64,000 nt of DNA from Pseudohongiella sp. O18. GTDB taxonomy: Bacteria; Pseudomonadota; Gammaproteobacteria; Pseudomonadales; Pseudohongiellaceae. The notes under the pieces were generated by a model, which worked only from the letters and a program-made list of their open reading frames with translations, made no database searches and had not been told where the DNA came from. The stretch covers positions 274,570-338,569 of the forward strand of contig NZ_JAJSAR010000003.1 in the NCBI RefSeq assembly GCF_021729085.1, given 5' to 3'. Each line of letters starts with the position of its first letter. The first letter of the stretch is position 1. Of the stretch, positions 18,243 through 29,202 are shown piece by piece. The position numbers and the translations under genes are program-made.

Positions 18243-19565
18243 CTAGCGGCCTCGACCGAAACTACCCAAATTGGACTTTTTCATAAGAGAATCATACTGA
18301 TGCGACATCAGATGCGCCTGTACCTGTGACATAAAGTCCATGCTTACGACCACAACAATCAACAGCGCGGTGCCGCCCAGGTTAAACGGTACATTCGCCA
18401 TCATCTGAAAGAAATTCGGCAACAGACACACGATAGTGATGTAGATCGCACCAAACATGGTCAGTCGCGTCAGAACAGCATCAATGTACTTGGCTGTCTG
18501 CTCACCGGGACGGATACCCGGGATAAATGCGCCCGAACGCTTCAGATTATCCGCTACATCTTTCGGGTTAAACACCAGCGCGGTGTAAAAGAAACAGAAA
18601 AAGATGATCATCGCGCTGAACAGAATTACGTACAGAGGCTGACCCGGACCAATCAACAGCGCGAGATCCTGCAGCCATTCGGCTCCTTCACTCTGTCCAA
18701 ACCATTGTCCGATGGAAGCCGGAAACAGCAGGATACTGCTTGCGAAAATCGCCGGAATCACGCCCGCCATATTCACCTTGAGAGGCAGATGGCTCGACTG
18801 TGCCTGATAAAGTTTGTTGCCCTGTTGACGCTTGGCGTAGTTAACCGTGATGCGACGCTGCCCGCGCTCGATAAACACAATACCGGCAATCACGATGACC
18901 GCAATTATGGCCACCACAAACAACAGCAAACCGCTGATCTGACCTTCGTACGCCTGCGACAGCGAGCTGCCTATTGCGGCGGGCAGACCTGCCACGATGC
19001 CGGCGAAGATCAGCATGGAGATCCCGTTACCTACGCCACGCTCGGTAATCTGCTCACCCAGCCACATCATGAACATCGCACCTGTCACCAGCGACACAAT
19101 GGCAGTGAAGGTGAAGCCCAGACCCGGGTTGTAAGCCATCGGTGCCAGCAGGCCAACGGCCATGCCAGTACCCTGCACAATCGCCAGCGCCAGAGCGCCA
19201 TAACGGGTGTATTGCGTGATCTTGCGACGACCCGACTCACCCTCTTTCTTCAGCTGTGCCAGGTAAGGGTTTACCGCACTCAGAAGCTGCATGATGATCG
19301 ATGCGGAGATATACGGCATGATGCCCAGGGCAACAATACTCATACGCTCCAGCGCACCACCAGAGAACATGTTAAACAGACCGAGGAAGGTACCTTCGTT
19401 CTGACTGAACATGTTAGCCAGCTGCGCTGGATCGATACCAGGAACCGGTATATGCGTGCCGACACGATAGACAAATATGGCAAACAGCAGGAACAGCAGA
19501 CGAGCCTTCAGCTCACCTAGTCCCGCTCCAATCCCTTCACCTGACATATTGGGTTTCTTTGCCAT
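18243..19565 (-). CDS. secY: preprotein translocase subunit SecY
   Basis: 440 residues, ten membrane helices. Forms the protein-conducting channel with SecE (45246-45614 here) and SecG. Seen: plug/TM2 region [35 protein letters not shown], the cytosolic C4-C5 basic loops ([19 protein letters not shown] and [14 protein letters not shown]) that bind the ribosome and SecA. Full length. Last protein but one of the spc operon. Confidence 0.99.
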   Translation of the reverse strand: MAKKPNMSGEGIGAGLGELKARLLFLLFAIFVYRVGTHIPVPGIDPAQLANMFSQNEGTFLGLFNMFSGGALERMSIVALGIMPYISASIIMQLLSAVNPYLAQLKKEGESGRRKITQYTRYGALALAIVQGTGMAVGLLAPMAYNPGLGFTFTAIVSLVTGAMFMMWLGEQITERGVGNGISMLIFAGIVAGLPAAIGSSLSQAYEGQISGLLLFVVAIIAVIVIAGIVFIERGQRRITVNYAKRQQGNKLYQAQSSHLPLKVNMAGVIPAIFASSILLFPASIGQWFGQSEGAEWLQDLALLIGPGQPLYVILFSAMIIFFCFFYTALVFNPKDVADNLKRSGAFIPGIRPGEQTAKYIDAVLTRLTMFGAIYITIVCLLPNFFQMMANVPFNLGGTALLIVVVVSMDFMSQVQAHLMSHQYDSLMKKSNLGSFGRGR

Positions 19566-19599
19566 CTTTAATCAATCAGCTCTTTCGGTAGTTGCAAAA

Positions 19600-20085
19600 T
19601 TAAGCGCTAGCTTTTTTGGTTTTTTTCTTTCCTGCGTACTCAGGTACAACAGGATCGATCACCTTGCCACCAGCCGCTTCAATTGCCTGACGCGCACCTT
19701 TAGTGACACGCAGACCTTCTACAGTAACAGCTTTGGTCACGTCACCAGAAAGCATGATCTTTACTCGCTTGATGCCACCGTTGATCAGGTTGGCAGCTCG
19801 CAGTGTTTCGATGCTTACAACGTTGCCTTCCAGGGCATTCAGTTCGCTGGTACGAACTTCGCCGGTCAGACGACCAATACGTGAGCTGAAACCGAACTTC
19901 GGCAAGCGACGCTGCAAAGGCATTTGACCGCCTTCGAAACCTGGACGTACTGTACCGCCGCTGCGTGACTTTTGACCTTTGTGACCTGTACCACAGGTCT
20001 TGCCCCAGCCGCTTCCAATGCCGCGTCCAACGCGCTTCGGAGACTGGGTGCTGCCCTCTGCCGGGCTCAATGTATTCAAATGCAT
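19600..20085 (-). CDS. rplO: 50S ribosomal protein L15
   Basis: 161 residues, longer than the E. coli protein (144) owing to a C-terminal extension ending [12 protein letters not shown]-terminal [20 protein letters not shown] and the glycine-rich [20 protein letters not shown] bind 23S rRNA. Late assembly protein. Three bases separate it from rpmD. Confidence 0.99.
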   Translation of the reverse strand: MHLNTLSPAEGSTQSPKRVGRGIGSGWGKTCGTGHKGQKSRSGGTVRPGFEGGQMPLQRRLPKFGFSSRIGRLTGEVRTSELNALEGNVVSIETLRAANLINGGIKRVKIMLSGDVTKAVTVEGLRVTKGARQAIEAAGGKVIDPVVPEYAGKKKTKKASA

Positions 20086-20088
20086 CTG

Positions 20089-20271
20089 TTAACCCTCAAC
20101 TTGCAGCATGTAGCTGATCTTGTTGATAATGCCGCGGACAGCAGGCGTGTCCTGCAGCTCCACAGTCTGGTGCATACGACGCAGACCCAGACCTTTCAGG
20201 CACTGACGATGACGCTCCATCGTGCCGATCGGACTGCGAACCAGCGTAACTTTAACTGTTTTGTTGGCCAT
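20089..20271 (-). CDS. rpmD: 50S ribosomal protein L30
   Basis: 60 residues, typical size. [23 protein letters not shown] and the tail [14 protein letters not shown] match L30. Tightly packed between rpsE and rplO. Confidence 0.98.
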   Translation of the reverse strand: MANKTVKVTLVRSPIGTMERHRQCLKGLGLRRMHQTVELQDTPAVRGIINKISYMLQVEG

Positions 20272-20276
20272 AACGC

Positions 20277-20786
20277 TTAACCCAGGATCTCTTCAAGTGT
20301 CTTACCACGCTTGGCTGCAACACTCTCAGCCGCACGCATCTCTTTCAATCCCTTGAACGTCGCGTTAACAACGTTGACCGGATTGGTTGAACCGTAACAT
20401 TTAGCCAGAACGTTCTGGATACCAGCGAGTTCCAGCACCGCACGCATCGCGCCACCGGCGATGATACCGGTACCTTCGGATGCTGGCTGCATGTAGATCT
20501 TGGACGCGCCATGACGCGCCTTGACCGGATACTCCAGTGTATTACCGTCCAGCGACACGGAAATCATGTTGCGACGTGCGGCTTCCATGGCCTTCTGGAT
20601 CGCCAATGGCACTTCACGTGCTTTGCCGCGACCGAAGCCTACTCGACCGTTACCGTCACCTACTGCGGTCAACGCAGTAAAGGCGAAAATACGACCACCT
20701 TTAACTACTTTGGCGACACGGTTTACCTGGATGAGTTTCTCCTGCAAACCTTCTTCGTTCTTTTTCGCCTCGTCTCTCAGTGCCAT
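20277..20786 (-). CDS. rpsE: 30S ribosomal protein S5
   Basis: 169 residues. Decoding-fidelity protein at the mRNA entry site. The double-stranded-RNA-binding-like N domain ([19 protein letters not shown]) and [18 protein letters not shown] loop, then the C domain [20 protein letters not shown], are conserved. No sign of the known spectinomycin-type deletion in the VKGG loop. Confidence 0.99.
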   Translation of the reverse strand: MALRDEAKKNEEGLQEKLIQVNRVAKVVKGGRIFAFTALTAVGDGNGRVGFGRGKAREVPLAIQKAMEAARRNMISVSLDGNTLEYPVKARHGASKIYMQPASEGTGIIAGGAMRAVLELAGIQNVLAKCYGSTNPVNVVNATFKGLKEMRAAESVAAKRGKTLEEILG

Positions 20787-20798
20787 AGTTCTAAACCC

Positions 20799-21149
20799 TT
20801 AAAATTCCAAGCCGCCTTCACGTGCCGCATCAGCCAACGCTTTGATTCGACCATGATAGTTGTAACCGGAACGATCGAACGCCACTTTGCTTACGCCAGC
20901 CTGTTTGGCACGTTCAGCAATCAGTGCGCCGATTTTGCCGGCCGCTTCAACGTTTCCTGTTGCCTTACCACGCAGGTCTTTTTCAACTGTGGAGGCAGAA
21001 GCCAACACTACATTGCCTTCAGGGGCAATGATCTGCGCATAGATATGGCGCGGAGTACGATACACGCACAATCGGTTTACACCGAGCTCCGCTATTTTTG
21101 CTCTGGTACGTCGTGCGCGACGGATACGAGCTACTTTTTTATCGTTCAT
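20799..21149 (-). CDS. rplR: 50S ribosomal protein L18
   Basis: 116 residues. Binds 5S rRNA together with L5 (encoded nearby). Basic N-terminus [15 protein letters not shown] and the fold [37 protein letters not shown]. Normal length. Twelve bases from rpsE. Confidence 0.99.
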   Translation of the reverse strand: MNDKKVARIRRARRTRAKIAELGVNRLCVYRTPRHIYAQIIAPEGNVVLASASTVEKDLRGKATGNVEAAGKIGALIAERAKQAGVSKVAFDRSGYNYHGRIKALADAAREGGLEF

Positions 21150-21160
21150 AATGTCACGCC

Positions 21161-21694
21161 CTACTTTTTCTTCGCTTCTTTTCTGTAAACATTCTCATCC
21201 GCGTAGCGAATACCCTTGCCCTTGTAAGGCTCTGGTGGACGGAACTTGCGGATCTCAGCGGCTACCTGGCCAAGCAGTTGCTTGTCAGCCGAATTCAGTA
21301 CGATTTCGGTCTGAGAAGGTGTATCTGCTGTGACACCAGCTGGCAGCTGATAATCGATTGGATGAGAATACCCTACTGTAATATTGACAGTGTTGCCCTG
21401 TGCCTTGGCTCGATAACCAACGCCCTGCAACTGCAGCTTGCGCTGAAATCCTTCACTTACGCCAACAACCATGTTGTTAACGAGTGCGCGGAATGTACCA
21501 GCCATCGCAACTGCTTCGCGAGACTGGTTCTTCGCGGACACGCGCAGGACTTCACCGTCTTTCTCGATCTGCACATAGTCATGCAGTTCAAGATTAAGAC
21601 TGCCTTTGCTGCCTTTGACAGTGACCGCTGAACCAGCGATTGTTGTCTCCACGCCTTTGGGCAGCGAAATCGGATTTTTTGCTACTCTGGACAT
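21161..21694 (-). CDS. rplF: 50S ribosomal protein L6
   Basis: 177 residues, two similar domains. [18 protein letters not shown] at the start and the C-terminal rRNA-binding [15 protein letters not shown] are diagnostic. Sits near the sarcin-ricin loop and the factor-binding region. Spc operon, between rpsH and rplR. Confidence 0.99.
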   Translation of the reverse strand: MSRVAKNPISLPKGVETTIAGSAVTVKGSKGSLNLELHDYVQIEKDGEVLRVSAKNQSREAVAMAGTFRALVNNMVVGVSEGFQRKLQLQGVGYRAKAQGNTVNITVGYSHPIDYQLPAGVTADTPSQTEIVLNSADKQLLGQVAAEIRKFRPPEPYKGKGIRYADENVYRKEAKKK

Positions 21695-21732
21695 AATCGT
21701 GCTCTATAAACTGTTAGTAAGAATCGTGTGTA

Positions 21733-22131
21733 TCAGAATACCGTACACAGAACTTCACCACCGATGCCGGCAGCACGTGCTTGCTTGTCTGTCATCAACC
21801 CTTTGTTGGTTGACACAATCACAATGCCCAGTCCCTGACGGTTGCGGGGCAGTTCTTCTTTGCCCATGTACTGACGCAGACCAGGACGGCTGACTCGTTT
21901 GATTTCTTCGATAACCGGCTTGCCCTGATAGTATTTCAGATCAATGACCAGCTCGCGCTTGGCGCTGACATCGTCACTGACTGAGTAACCACTGATATAA
22001 CCCTCATCCTGAAGAACGTTGCAAATGGCAACTTTCAGCTTGGACGCGGGCGCGCTCACCTGGGACAAGCGGGCCATTTGTGCATTTCGAATGCGTGTCA
22101 GCAAATCTGCAATAGGATCTGACATACTCAT
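21733..22131 (-). CDS. rpsH: 30S ribosomal protein S8
   Basis: 132 residues from the first ATG (22131), which has GGAG at a good distance; the second Met two codons later is the alternative. [17 protein letters not shown], and the C-terminal 16S-binding [20 protein letters not shown]. In E. coli S8 represses the spc operon at the rplE start. Confidence 0.99.
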   Translation of the reverse strand: MSMSDPIADLLTRIRNAQMARLSQVSAPASKLKVAICNVLQDEGYISGYSVSDDVSAKRELVIDLKYYQGKPVIEEIKRVSRPGLRQYMGKEELPRNRQGLGIVIVSTNKGLMTDKQARAAGIGGEVLCTVF

Positions 22132-22146
22132 AATAAATTTCTCCGC

Positions 22147-22452
22147 TTACCAGCTTGCCTTGGTCAGTCCCGGCACATCACCACGCATCGCTGCTTCACG
22201 CAGCTTGTGACGACAAATACCAAATTTACGATATACACCGTGGGGACGACCGGTGATACGGCAACGCTTCTGTTGACGAACAGGGCTTGCATCGCGTGGC
22301 TGCTTCTGCAGCTGGATCTGCGCCTGCCACTTATCATCTTCGCTGGCATTCACATCAGCGATGATTGCTTTCAGGGCAGCTCGCTTGGCAGCAAACTTGG
22401 CAACTGTGCGCGTACGTTTTTCTTCACGTGCAACCATTGAGGTCTTGGCCAT
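22147..22452 (-). CDS. rpsN: 30S ribosomal protein S14
   Basis: 101 residues, the long zinc-free form (C+ cysteine set absent) as in E. coli. [20 protein letters not shown] at the start and [37 protein letters not shown] at the end. Located between rplE and rpsH. Confidence 0.99.
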   Translation of the reverse strand: MAKTSMVAREEKRTRTVAKFAAKRAALKAIIADVNASEDDKWQAQIQLQKQPRDASPVRQQKRCRITGRPHGVYRKFGICRHKLREAAMRGDVPGLTKASW

Positions 22453-22454
22453 CT

Positions 22455-23024
22455 TTACGACTCCTTGGCGGCAGCTTTGCCGGTCAATGCTTTAAATGGG
22501 AAGCGCATCGCCGTCAGCAGGGCGCGTCCTTCTTCGTCGTTCTGTGCAGTAGTAGTGATGGTAATATCCAGACCACGCAGCTTGTCGACTTTGTCGTATT
22601 CAATTTCCGGGAAGATGATCTGTTCAGTCACACCCATAGCGTAATTGCCACGACCATCAAATGCCTTCGGGTTCAGACCACGGAAGTCACGAATACGTGG
22701 AATCGCGATGTCAACCAGACGATCCAGGAATTCGTACATACGCTCGCCGCGCAGTGTGACTTTGGCGCCAATTGGCCAGCCAGCACGAATCTTGAATCCG
22801 GCAATGGATTTACGCGCTTTGGTGATAACCGGCTTCTGACCACTGATCATGGTCAATTCAGCGACGGCGTTATCCAGCAACTTCTTGTCGCCGACGGCCT
22901 CACCTACACCCATATTCAGTACCACTTTAGTGATACGGGGTACACGCATCGGATTGTCATACCCGAACTGTTTGGTCAGTGTGGGTACTACGTCACTTTT
23001 GTAAAATTCTTTCAACTGAGCCAT
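22455..23024 (-). CDS. rplE: 50S ribosomal protein L5
   Basis: 189 residues, about ten longer than E. coli L5 because of a C-terminal extension ([13 protein letters not shown]). Binds 5S rRNA and contacts P-site t[42 protein letters not shown] and [17 protein letters not shown] are diagnostic. S14 follows two bases after its stop. Confidence 0.99.
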   Translation of the reverse strand: MAQLKEFYKSDVVPTLTKQFGYDNPMRVPRITKVVLNMGVGEAVGDKKLLDNAVAELTMISGQKPVITKARKSIAGFKIRAGWPIGAKVTLRGERMYEFLDRLVDIAIPRIRDFRGLNPKAFDGRGNYAMGVTEQIIFPEIEYDKVDKLRGLDITITTTAQNDEEGRALLTAMRFPFKALTGKAAAKES

Positions 23025-23044
23025 GTTGGCGACCTGAGTTTCCG

Positions 23045-23356
23045 TTAATCAATGACTTTGTTAGTGGACTTGAAAATCCGCTTTTTCTTTCCATCTTCAA
23101 CCTGAAAGCCGACGCGGTCAGCTTTGTTGGTCTCCGGATTGAAGATCGCTACATTGGAAACATCCAGCGCAGCTTCCTTCTCAACGATACCGCCTGCAAT
23201 ACCCGCATTGGGGTTAGGCTTGGTGTGTCGTTTTACAATATTGATACCACCGACAATCACCTTGGTTTCACCGACCAGGCGCGTCACGGTTCCCCGCTTG
23301 CCCTTGTCTTTTCCGGCGATGACGATTACTTCATCATTAGCTTTAATCTTACGCAT
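23045..23356 (-). CDS. rplX: 50S ribosomal protein L24
   Basis: 103 residues. KOW motif near the N-terminus ([20 protein letters not shown]), then [15 protein letters not shown]. Assembly initiator of the 50S subunit. Between rplN and rplE. Confidence 0.99.
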   Translation of the reverse strand: MRKIKANDEVIVIAGKDKGKRGTVTRLVGETKVIVGGINIVKRHTKPNPNAGIAGGIVEKEAALDVSNVAIFNPETNKADRVGFQVEDGKKKRIFKSTNKVID

Positions 23357-23377
23357 ATTCCGCGGCCTCGATATCTG

Positions 23378-23746
23378 TCACAGCACTTCTGGTGCCAGGG
23401 AGATGATTCGCATGAACTTTTCAGTTCGCAATTCACGCGTCACAGGCCCAAACACACGAGTACCGATAGGCGCCTGCTGGTTGTTCAACAGAATCGCGGC
23501 ATTGTCATCAAACTTGATCAACGAGCCATCAGTTCTGCGAACACCTTTCTTCGTGCGAACAACGAGTGCTGAAAGCACCTGTCCCTTTTTAACTTTGCCT
23601 CGGGGAATCGCTTCTTTCACTGTCACTTTGATGACATCCCCGATGCGGGCATAACGACGATGTGAGCCACCGAGCACTTTGATACACATTACTCGCTTGG
23701 CACCACTGTTATCTGCCACATCTAAATATGACTGTACCTGAATCAT
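23378..23746 (-). CDS. rplN: 50S ribosomal protein L14
   Basis: 122 residues. [20 protein letters not shown] and the C-terminal [20 protein letters not shown] are diagnostic. Interface protein forming bridge B8 and binding site of the silencing factor RsfS. First gene of the spc group; a 76-base gap separates it from rpsQ. Confidence 0.99.
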   Translation of the reverse strand: MIQVQSYLDVADNSGAKRVMCIKVLGGSHRRYARIGDVIKVTVKEAIPRGKVKKGQVLSALVVRTKKGVRRTDGSLIKFDDNAAILLNNQQAPIGTRVFGPVTRELRTEKFMRIISLAPEVL

Positions 23747-23822
23747 CGATTCTCTCCGAACCCTTAAACTGTCGCTTTAGCAACAACGCCGACTGGCGCC
23801 AGAAACCCATTTACCGCCAGAA

Positions 23823-24101
23823 TCAGATCTGCGTTGCACGCTCATCAATTGATACCAAAGACCAGGTCTTGGTCTTGGAGATCGGTCTGACTTCTTTAAC
23901 CGTAACTCGATCACCTTCGCGACAATCATTGTTCGCATCGTGCGCATGCACTTTTGAAGAGCGAGTTATGAACTTTCCATACACCGGGTGCTTAACCCGA
24001 CGCTCGATCAGCACAACAATGGACTTGTCCATCTTGGCGCTGACAACTTTGCCGGTCACAACGCGACCGGTCTGTACTGCTTCTGTTTCATTAAGCGACA
24101 T
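23823..24101 (-). CDS. rpsQ: 30S ribosomal protein S17
   Basis: 92 residues. OB-fold RNA binder: [40 protein letters not shown] and [20 protein letters not shown]. Last gene of the S10 operon, two bases after rpmC. Confidence 0.99.
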   Translation of the reverse strand: MSLNETEAVQTGRVVTGKVVSAKMDKSIVVLIERRVKHPVYGKFITRSSKVHAHDANNDCREGDRVTVKEVRPISKTKTWSLVSIDERATQI

Positions 24102-24103
24102 AA

Positions 24104-24301
24104 TCAGGACCCACTTTTCTGCTTTTCAGTAATGATGGTCTTAATCCGGGCAATATCCTGCTTTACTGCAGAAAGCACATGAGTCTGTGCCAGTTGTCCG
24201 GTCCGCTTCTGAATCCTGTAGTTGAACTGGTCACGATACAGGCCATTGAGCTGCTCGTTCAGCTCAGAAACTGACTTTTCTCGCAATTCGCTGGCTTTCA
24301 T
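24104..24301 (-). CDS. rpmC: 50S ribosomal protein L29
   Basis: 65 residues from the ATG at 24301, which overlaps the rplP stop by one base (TGATG); a GTG one codon earlier is the alternative. Two-helix protein at the tunnel exit that helps bind SRP and trigger factor. [20 protein letters not shown] and [16 protein letters not shown] are typical. Confidence 0.98.
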   Translation of the reverse strand: MKASELREKSVSELNEQLNGLYRDQFNYRIQKRTGQLAQTHVLSAVKQDIARIKTIITEKQKSGS

Positions 24302-24714
24302 CACATTACCGTCCGTTTTACAAAAGTGGTTTCAAACGGCAGCTTGGCAGCAGCCAGTTGAAACGCTTCGCGCGCCAGACCTTCGTCTACGCCTTCGATC
24401 TCAAACATCACACGACCGGGCTGAATCTGGGCGACCCAGTACTCCACGCTACCCTTACCTTTACCCTGACGAACCTCGAGAGGCTTCTGGGTAATTGGCT
24501 TGTCGGGGAAAACCCGAATCCAGATTTTACCGCCACGCTTTACGTGACGAGTCATGGCACGACGGGCAGCTTCGATCTGACGCGCAGTCAGGCGGCCACG
24601 ACCCAGGGCTTTCAGGCCAAACTCGCCGAAATCCACTTTGCTGCCACGATGAGACAGACCGCGGTTACGGCCCTTCATCATCTTTCTAAATTTAGTACGC
24701 TTTGGTTGTAACAT
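24301..24714 (-). CDS. rplP: 50S ribosomal protein L16
   Basis: 137 residues. [20 protein letters not shown] start, and the conserved arginine-bearing [19 protein letters not shown] loop that contacts tRNA and is hydroxylated in E. coli (Arg81 region). Overlaps rpmC; 13 bases after rpsC. Confidence 0.99.
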   Translation of the reverse strand: MLQPKRTKFRKMMKGRNRGLSHRGSKVDFGEFGLKALGRGRLTARQIEAARRAMTRHVKRGGKIWIRVFPDKPITQKPLEVRQGKGKGSVEYWVAQIQPGRVMFEIEGVDEGLAREAFQLAAAKLPFETTFVKRTVM

Positions 24715-24727
24715 CTTGGCCTATCCT

Positions 24728-25396
24728 CTACTTGGACGCTTTCTGGGGAGCCGCAGGGGCTTCCTTGTGGCCAAGGATCTCGCCTTTGAAAATCCAGACC
24801 TTAACGCCAATGATCCCGTAAGTTGTGCTAGCCTCTGAAGTCGCGTAGTCGATATCGGCACGCAGTGTGTGCAATGGCACACGACCTTCCCGATACCATT
24901 CTGTTCGGGCAATTTCTGCACCGCCCAGACGACCGCTGACCTGAATCTTGATACCTTCCGCACCCTGGCGCATGGCGTTCTGTACAGCGCGCTTCATGGC
25001 GCGACGGAACATGACACGTCGCTCCAGCTGCTGCGAAACACTGTCAGCAACCAGTTGCGCATCGAGGTCAGGCTTACGGATCTCTTCGATGTTGATGTGA
25101 ACCGGCACGCCCATCTTGGCAATCAGAGCGGTTCTCAGCGTCTCTACATCTTCGCCTTTCTTACCAATCACGATACCTGGACGGGCAGTGTGAATAGTAA
25201 TGCGGGCTGTCTGCGCCGGACGTTCGATATCAACACGTGAAACAGACGCATTGGCAAGTTGCTTGCGGATGTAATCACGCACCTGCAAATCAACCAGCAA
25301 ATGCTCAGCATAATCTTTGCCTTCGGCAAACCACACTGATGTGTGCTTTTTAACTATACCAAGCCGAATTCCGGTTGGATGTACTTTCTGACCCAT
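24728..25396 (-). CDS. rpsC: 30S ribosomal protein S3
   Basis: 222 residues. mRNA entry-site protein with helicase role. [20 protein letters not shown], the KH domain with [15 protein letters not shown] (GXXG loop GKKG) and the C domain [20 protein letters not shown]. The C-terminal tail ([11 protein letters not shown]) is short. Confidence 0.99.
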   Translation of the reverse strand: MGQKVHPTGIRLGIVKKHTSVWFAEGKDYAEHLLVDLQVRDYIRKQLANASVSRVDIERPAQTARITIHTARPGIVIGKKGEDVETLRTALIAKMGVPVHINIEEIRKPDLDAQLVADSVSQQLERRVMFRRAMKRAVQNAMRQGAEGIKIQVSGRLGGAEIARTEWYREGRVPLHTLRADIDYATSEASTTYGIIGVKVWIFKGEILGHKEAPAAPQKASK

Positions 25397-25405
25397 CCTG
25401 ATCTC

Positions 25406-25738
25406 CTACTTATCGGCTACTTTAACGGTGATGTGACAGGTACGCTTCAGAATGCGATCAGCACGGCCTTTGGCACGTGGACGGATTCGCTTCATGGACA
25501 TACCTTCGTCGACGTAGATAGTGGAGACTTTCAGCTCGTCCACATCCGCCCCTTCATTATGCTCGGCATTCGCAATCGCAGAGTTCAACACCTTCTTGAT
25601 GACATCAGCACCCTTCTTTGGGCTGAAGGTCAGCAACTGAAGTGCCTCTTCGACATTCTTGCCGCGGATCTGATCGGCTACCAATCTCGCCTTCTGGGCA
25701 GAGAGCCGAGCGCCGCGCAATATTGCTACAACTTCCAT
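25406..25738 (-). CDS. rplV: 50S ribosomal protein L22
   Basis: 110 residues. Lines the exit tunnel with its long hairpin ([20 protein letters not shown]), the site where macrolide-resistance changes arise; no deletion is visible there. N-terminal [20 protein letters not shown] typical. Confidence 0.99.
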   Translation of the reverse strand: MEVVAILRGARLSAQKARLVADQIRGKNVEEALQLLTFSPKKGADVIKKVLNSAIANAEHNEGADVDELKVSTIYVDEGMSMKRIRPRAKGRADRILKRTCHITVKVADK

Positions 25739-25755
25739 CTCAATTTCCCCACTTA

Positions 25756-26031
25756 TCAGCGCTTGGCTTTCTTGTCTGCCGCGTGACCGCGATAGTTACG
25801 CGTCAGCGCGAATTCACCCAGCTTGTGACCAACCATGTCTTCGGTCACAAAAACCGGCACATGCTGCTGTCCATTGTGCACAGCCAGCGTCAGCCCGAGC
25901 ATATCTGGAGAAATCATCGAGCGTCGTGACCAGGTCTTAATAGGACGCTTGTCATTAGCATCGCGTGCTGCCTGCACTTTTTTCATTAAATGAAGGTCTA
26001 TGAAGGGACCTTTTTTCAGTGAACGTGGCAC
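25756..26031 (-). CDS. rpsS: 30S ribosomal protein S19
   Basis: 91 residues. [38 protein letters not shown] and [20 protein letters not shown] are diagnostic; head protein paired with S13. Normal length. Confidence 0.99.
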   Translation of the reverse strand: MPRSLKKGPFIDLHLMKKVQAARDANDKRPIKTWSRRSMISPDMLGLTLAVHNGQQHVPVFVTEDMVGHKLGEFALTRNYRGHAADKKAKR

Positions 26032-26055
26032 TTTAATTTCCTCTGTTGTCAGGCC

Positions 26056-26886
26056 TTATCGGCTAGCATTTCTGCGGCGGACGATCATATTGGTCGTTCG
26101 CTTGTTAGTTCTGGTCTTGTAGCCTTTGGTCGGCTTACCCCATGGCGTCACAGGGTGACGGCCACCGGAGGTACGACCTTCACCACCACCGTGCGGGTGA
26201 TCAACCGGGTTCATGGCCACACCACGTACCGTCGGTCGAATACCACGCCAGCGTTTGGCACCGGCTTTACCCAGGGAGCGCAGGCTGTGCTCAGAGTTGG
26301 AAACCTCTCCCAGCGTTGCGCGACAATCGGCCAGCACTTTGCGCATCTCACCAGACTTCAGACGCAGCGTGACGTGATTACCTTCTTTAGCCACCAGCTG
26401 CACTGAGCCGCCAGCGCTTCGCGCGATCTGAGCGCCTTTACCCGGCTTCAGCTCAACGCAGTGAACCGTGCTACCCAGCGGGATGTTGCGCAGCGGCAGA
26501 CAGTTACCTGTCTTGATCGGCGCCTCATCACCTGAGACCAGCGTGTCGCCAGCAGAAATCTTGGCCGGCGCAATAATGTAACGGCGTTCGCCATCGGCGT
26601 AGAGCAGCAACGCAATGTTGGCCGTACGGTTGGGGTCATACTCCAGACGCTCAACCTTGGCTACGATGCCGTCTTTATCACGACGGAAATCGATAATTCG
26701 GTACTTTTGCTTGTGACCACCGCCCGCATGACGACGAGTGATGCGTCCAGCATTGTTTCGACCACCAGTCTTTGACTTGGTCGCCACCAAACCAGCGTAA
26801 GGCTCACCCTTGTGCAAATCAGGGTTTACGATTTTTACGACGAACCTGCGCCCTGGCGAGGTGGGTTTACATTTAACAACTGCCAT
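26056..26886 (-). CDS. rplB: 50S ribosomal protein L2
   Basis: 276 residues. Needed for subunit association and peptidyl-transferase function. [20 protein letters not shown] start, SH3-like domain, and the C-terminal peptidyl-transferase-proximal loop [20 protein letters not shown] with the conserved histidine. Intact. Confidence 0.99.
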   Translation of the reverse strand: MAVVKCKPTSPGRRFVVKIVNPDLHKGEPYAGLVATKSKTGGRNNAGRITRRHAGGGHKQKYRIIDFRRDKDGIVAKVERLEYDPNRTANIALLLYADGERRYIIAPAKISAGDTLVSGDEAPIKTGNCLPLRNIPLGSTVHCVELKPGKGAQIARSAGGSVQLVAKEGNHVTLRLKSGEMRKVLADCRATLGEVSNSEHSLRSLGKAGAKRWRGIRPTVRGVAMNPVDHPHGGGEGRTSGGRHPVTPWGKPTKGYKTRTNKRTTNMIVRRRNASR

Positions 26887-26901
26887 AACCGCGACCCTTT
26901 C

Positions 26902-27201
26902 TTACGCCATCTCCGCAAAGTCAATTTCCTGACCCTGCGCCAGCTTCACGTAAGCCTTTTTCCAGTTTGATTTTTGTCTCAGCTTGCCACGCGCAGTACG
27001 CTTGGTCTTGCCCTTGACGTTGAGTACCTGCAGATCTTCCACTGTCACTTTGAACAGTGTTTCAATCGCTTCACGGATCTCAGGCTTGGTTGCGTCATTG
27101 GCAACACGGAACGCAACCTGGTTGTTGCGGTCTGCAATCAGCGCAGCCTTCTCAGATACGTGCGGCCCAACGATAATCGTGTAAAGTCTCTGTTGGTTCA
27201 T
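26902..27201 (-). CDS. rplW: 50S ribosomal protein L23
   Basis: 99 residues. Docking site for trigger factor and SRP at the tunnel exit. [20 protein letters not shown], and [20 protein letters not shown] are typical. Its ATG overlaps the rplD stop (ATGA). Confidence 0.99.
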   Translation of the reverse strand: MNQQRLYTIIVGPHVSEKAALIADRNNQVAFRVANDATKPEIREAIETLFKVTVEDLQVLNVKGKTKRTARGKLRQKSNWKKAYVKLAQGQEIDFAEMA

Positions 27202-27821
27202 GACAACATCTCCTCAACTTTTTTCAGCGCAGGAACAGTCATCAGCACCTTCTCGAAACCGATCAAACTGACCGGATCCAGACCTGACACATCCAATACA
27301 TCAACGTGACGCAGGTTGCGAGCTGCCAGGTACAGATTTTCTGCCACTTCATCAGCAACGATCAGTACGTTATCCAGCGAAAACTCTTTCAGCTTGCTCG
27401 CCAGATCTTTGGTTTTGTGCGTATCAACGCTGAACTGCTCAACAACGACCAGACGATCCTGACGCAGCAACTCTGACAGAATGCTGCGCATTGCACCGCG
27501 GTACATTTTGCGATTCAGTTTTTTGCTGTGATCTTGGGGACGCGCAGCGAAGGTTACACCACCGGTACGCCAGATAGGGCCACGAGTGGTACCCGCACGC
27601 GCACGACCGCTACCCTTTTGACGCCATGGCTTACGACCACCACCTGCAACTTCGGAACGTGTCTTCTGCTTAACAGTACCCTGACGGGCGCCTGCCATGT
27701 AGGTCACGACCGCCTGATGTACCAGCGCTTCGTTAAATTCTTTGCCAAACGTTTCTTCTGAAACAGAAACAGTGCCTGCTCCGGCCTTTTTACCGGGCTG
27801 CGCAAGATTCAATTCCATCAT
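27198..27821 (-). CDS. rplD: 50S ribosomal protein L4
   Basis: 207 residues. Lines the tunnel constriction and, in E. coli, represses the S10 operon through its leader. The extended loop [40 protein letters not shown] is intact. Two Met at the start; either could be used. Overlaps rplW by four bases and follows rplC after three. Confidence 0.99.
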   Translation of the reverse strand: MMELNLAQPGKKAGAGTVSVSEETFGKEFNEALVHQAVVTYMAGARQGTVKQKTRSEVAGGGRKPWRQKGSGRARAGTTRGPIWRTGGVTFAARPQDHSKKLNRKMYRGAMRSILSELLRQDRLVVVEQFSVDTHKTKDLASKLKEFSLDNVLIVADEVAENLYLAARNLRHVDVLDVSGLDPVSLIGFEKVLMTVPALKKVEEMLS

Positions 27822-27824
27822 TGC

Positions 27825-28478
27825 TTACCCCCTGGATCCGGCTGACTTGACAGAAGGACGCACTACCACGTGTGAGCCAGTAGCTCCCGGGATGGCACCT
27901 TTTACCAACAGCAGATTATTTTCGGCATCCACGCGAACGACTTCGAGAAACTGAGTCGTTACGCGCACATCACCCATGTGTCCAGCCATCTTCTTGCCTT
28001 TCCAGACACGACCAGGCGTTTGACACTGACCAATTGAACCAGGAGCACGATGAGACAGTGAGTTACCGTGAGTTGCATCCTGTGCGCGGAAATTGTGACG
28101 CTTGATGGCGCCAGCGAAGCCTTTACCTTTTGAAGTGCCGGTTACGTCTACACGCTGACCTGCTTCAAACAGAGCAACTGTCAACTCAGCACCGGGGGCG
28201 AACTCAGCCAGCTCCTGCTGACCAGCGCGGAATTCCCACAGGCCGGCACCAGCTTCTGTTCCAGCTTTCGCGAAGTGACCCGCCAAAGAGCGCGAAACGC
28301 GGGAAGCTTTGCGCTCACCCACAGTCACTTGAACGGCGCTGTAGCCATCCACTTCCTCAGTTTTCAACTGAGTAATTCTGTTTGGGCTGACCTCTACCAC
28401 TGTCACTGGAACAGAATCTCCAGCTTCAGTAAATATACGGGTCATGCCGCTTTTTCGACCGACCAAACCAATCGACAT
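27825..28478 (-). CDS. rplC: 50S ribosomal protein L3
   Basis: 217 residues. [20 protein letters not shown] start; the extension reaching the peptidyl-transferase centre, [20 protein letters not shown] with the glutamine methylated in E. coli (Gln150 region), then [12 protein letters not shown]. Preceded by an unusually long 191-base gap after rpsJ. Confidence 0.99.
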   Translation of the reverse strand: MSIGLVGRKSGMTRIFTEAGDSVPVTVVEVSPNRITQLKTEEVDGYSAVQVTVGERKASRVSRSLAGHFAKAGTEAGAGLWEFRAGQQELAEFAPGAELTVALFEAGQRVDVTGTSKGKGFAGAIKRHNFRAQDATHGNSLSHRAPGSIGQCQTPGRVWKGKKMAGHMGDVRVTTQFLEVVRVDAENNLLLVKGAIPGATGSHVVVRPSVKSAGSRG

Positions 28479-28669
28479 TTTTTGAACCTCATCGTGTACG
28501 GGGCTTTAACCCGCTATGGCTGCTATCGCATTACACCATGTTTGCCTGGGGGCTTTTGGACCCCGCCAAGCCAGCTGTTATCAGTTGTTTCAGAGTTGAA
28601 CCATTACTGAACCATTCTCGCTTCTATCTACAAACCCGGCCTAACACAAAATTCTGGATCACTCAGCCC
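28479..28669 (-). other. long rpsJ-rplC spacer, possible second leader
   Basis: 191 bases within an otherwise tightly packed operon. On the minus strand GGGGTCCAAAAGCCCC (about 28547-28562) can fold into a small hairpin in a GC-rich stretch, GGGGCTTTAACCC-like pairing follows near 28497-28512, and an AT-rich end precedes rplC. No coding potential seen. It could hold a control element or a processing site. Confidence 0.4.
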
Positions 28670-28981
28670 TTACCCAAGACTGATCTGCACTTCCACACCT
28701 GCCGCCAGGTCCAGCTTCATCAACGCATCCACTGTTTTCTCTGTCGGCTCTACGATATCAAGAAGGCGCTTGTGCGTTCTGATCTCGTACTGATCGCGCG
28801 CATCTTTATTCACGTGCGGCGATATCAGAATCGTGTAGCGTTCCCTGTTCGTTGGCAGAGGGATTGGCCCTCTCACCTGCGCACCGGTTCGCTTGGCAGT
28901 ATCGACAATTTCCTGAGTAGACTGATCAATCAGCCGATGATCAAAGGCCTTCAGCCGAATTCTGATACGCTGATTTTGCAT
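28670..28981 (-). CDS. rpsJ: 30S ribosomal protein S10 (NusE)
   Basis: 103 residues. [40 protein letters not shown] and the end [12 protein letters not shown] are diagnostic. Also acts as NusE in antitermination with NusB and binds NusG (encoded at 44698). First gene of the S10 operon with its own promoter at 29071-29099. Confidence 0.99.
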   Translation of the reverse strand: MQNQRIRIRLKAFDHRLIDQSTQEIVDTAKRTGAQVRGPIPLPTNRERYTILISPHVNKDARDQYEIRTHKRLLDIVEPTEKTVDALMKLDLAAGVEVQISLG

Positions 28982-29070
28982 CTAGTCTGCTCTCCAAACA
29001 CTTTTTAAATTAAATACTTACTTTTTTTGTTACCCGGATCCCAGTTGAGGACCGGAAAAAAGGAAGCGGA

Positions 29071-29099
29071 ATTCTAAGGCTGACACAGCCCCATGTCAA
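29071..29099 (-). promoter_or_regulatory. sigma-70 promoter of the S10 operon
   Basis: Minus strand TTGACA (29094-29099), 17-base spacer, TAGAAT (29071-29076), followed by a GC-containing discriminator TCCGC. Start near 29064 gives a leader of about 83 bases before rpsJ, shorter than the L4-responsive leader of E. coli. It lies between the tuf terminator and rpsJ. Confidence 0.85.
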
Positions 29100-29154
29100 G
29101 AAAACTATTTCGTTACAGCAAATTTAGTCTTCTTTGACCCTAACACAGCGAAGC

Positions 29155-29187
29155 AATAAAAAGAGGCGGCCTATCGACCGCCTCTCT
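29155..29187 (-). terminator. terminator of the str operon (after tuf)
   Basis: Minus strand stem AGAGGCGG/CCGCCTCT with an 8-base loop, followed by TTTTTATT. Situated 16 bases after the tuf stop. Confidence 0.9.
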
Positions 29188-29202
29188 TATGCCTTCACCG
29201 AC

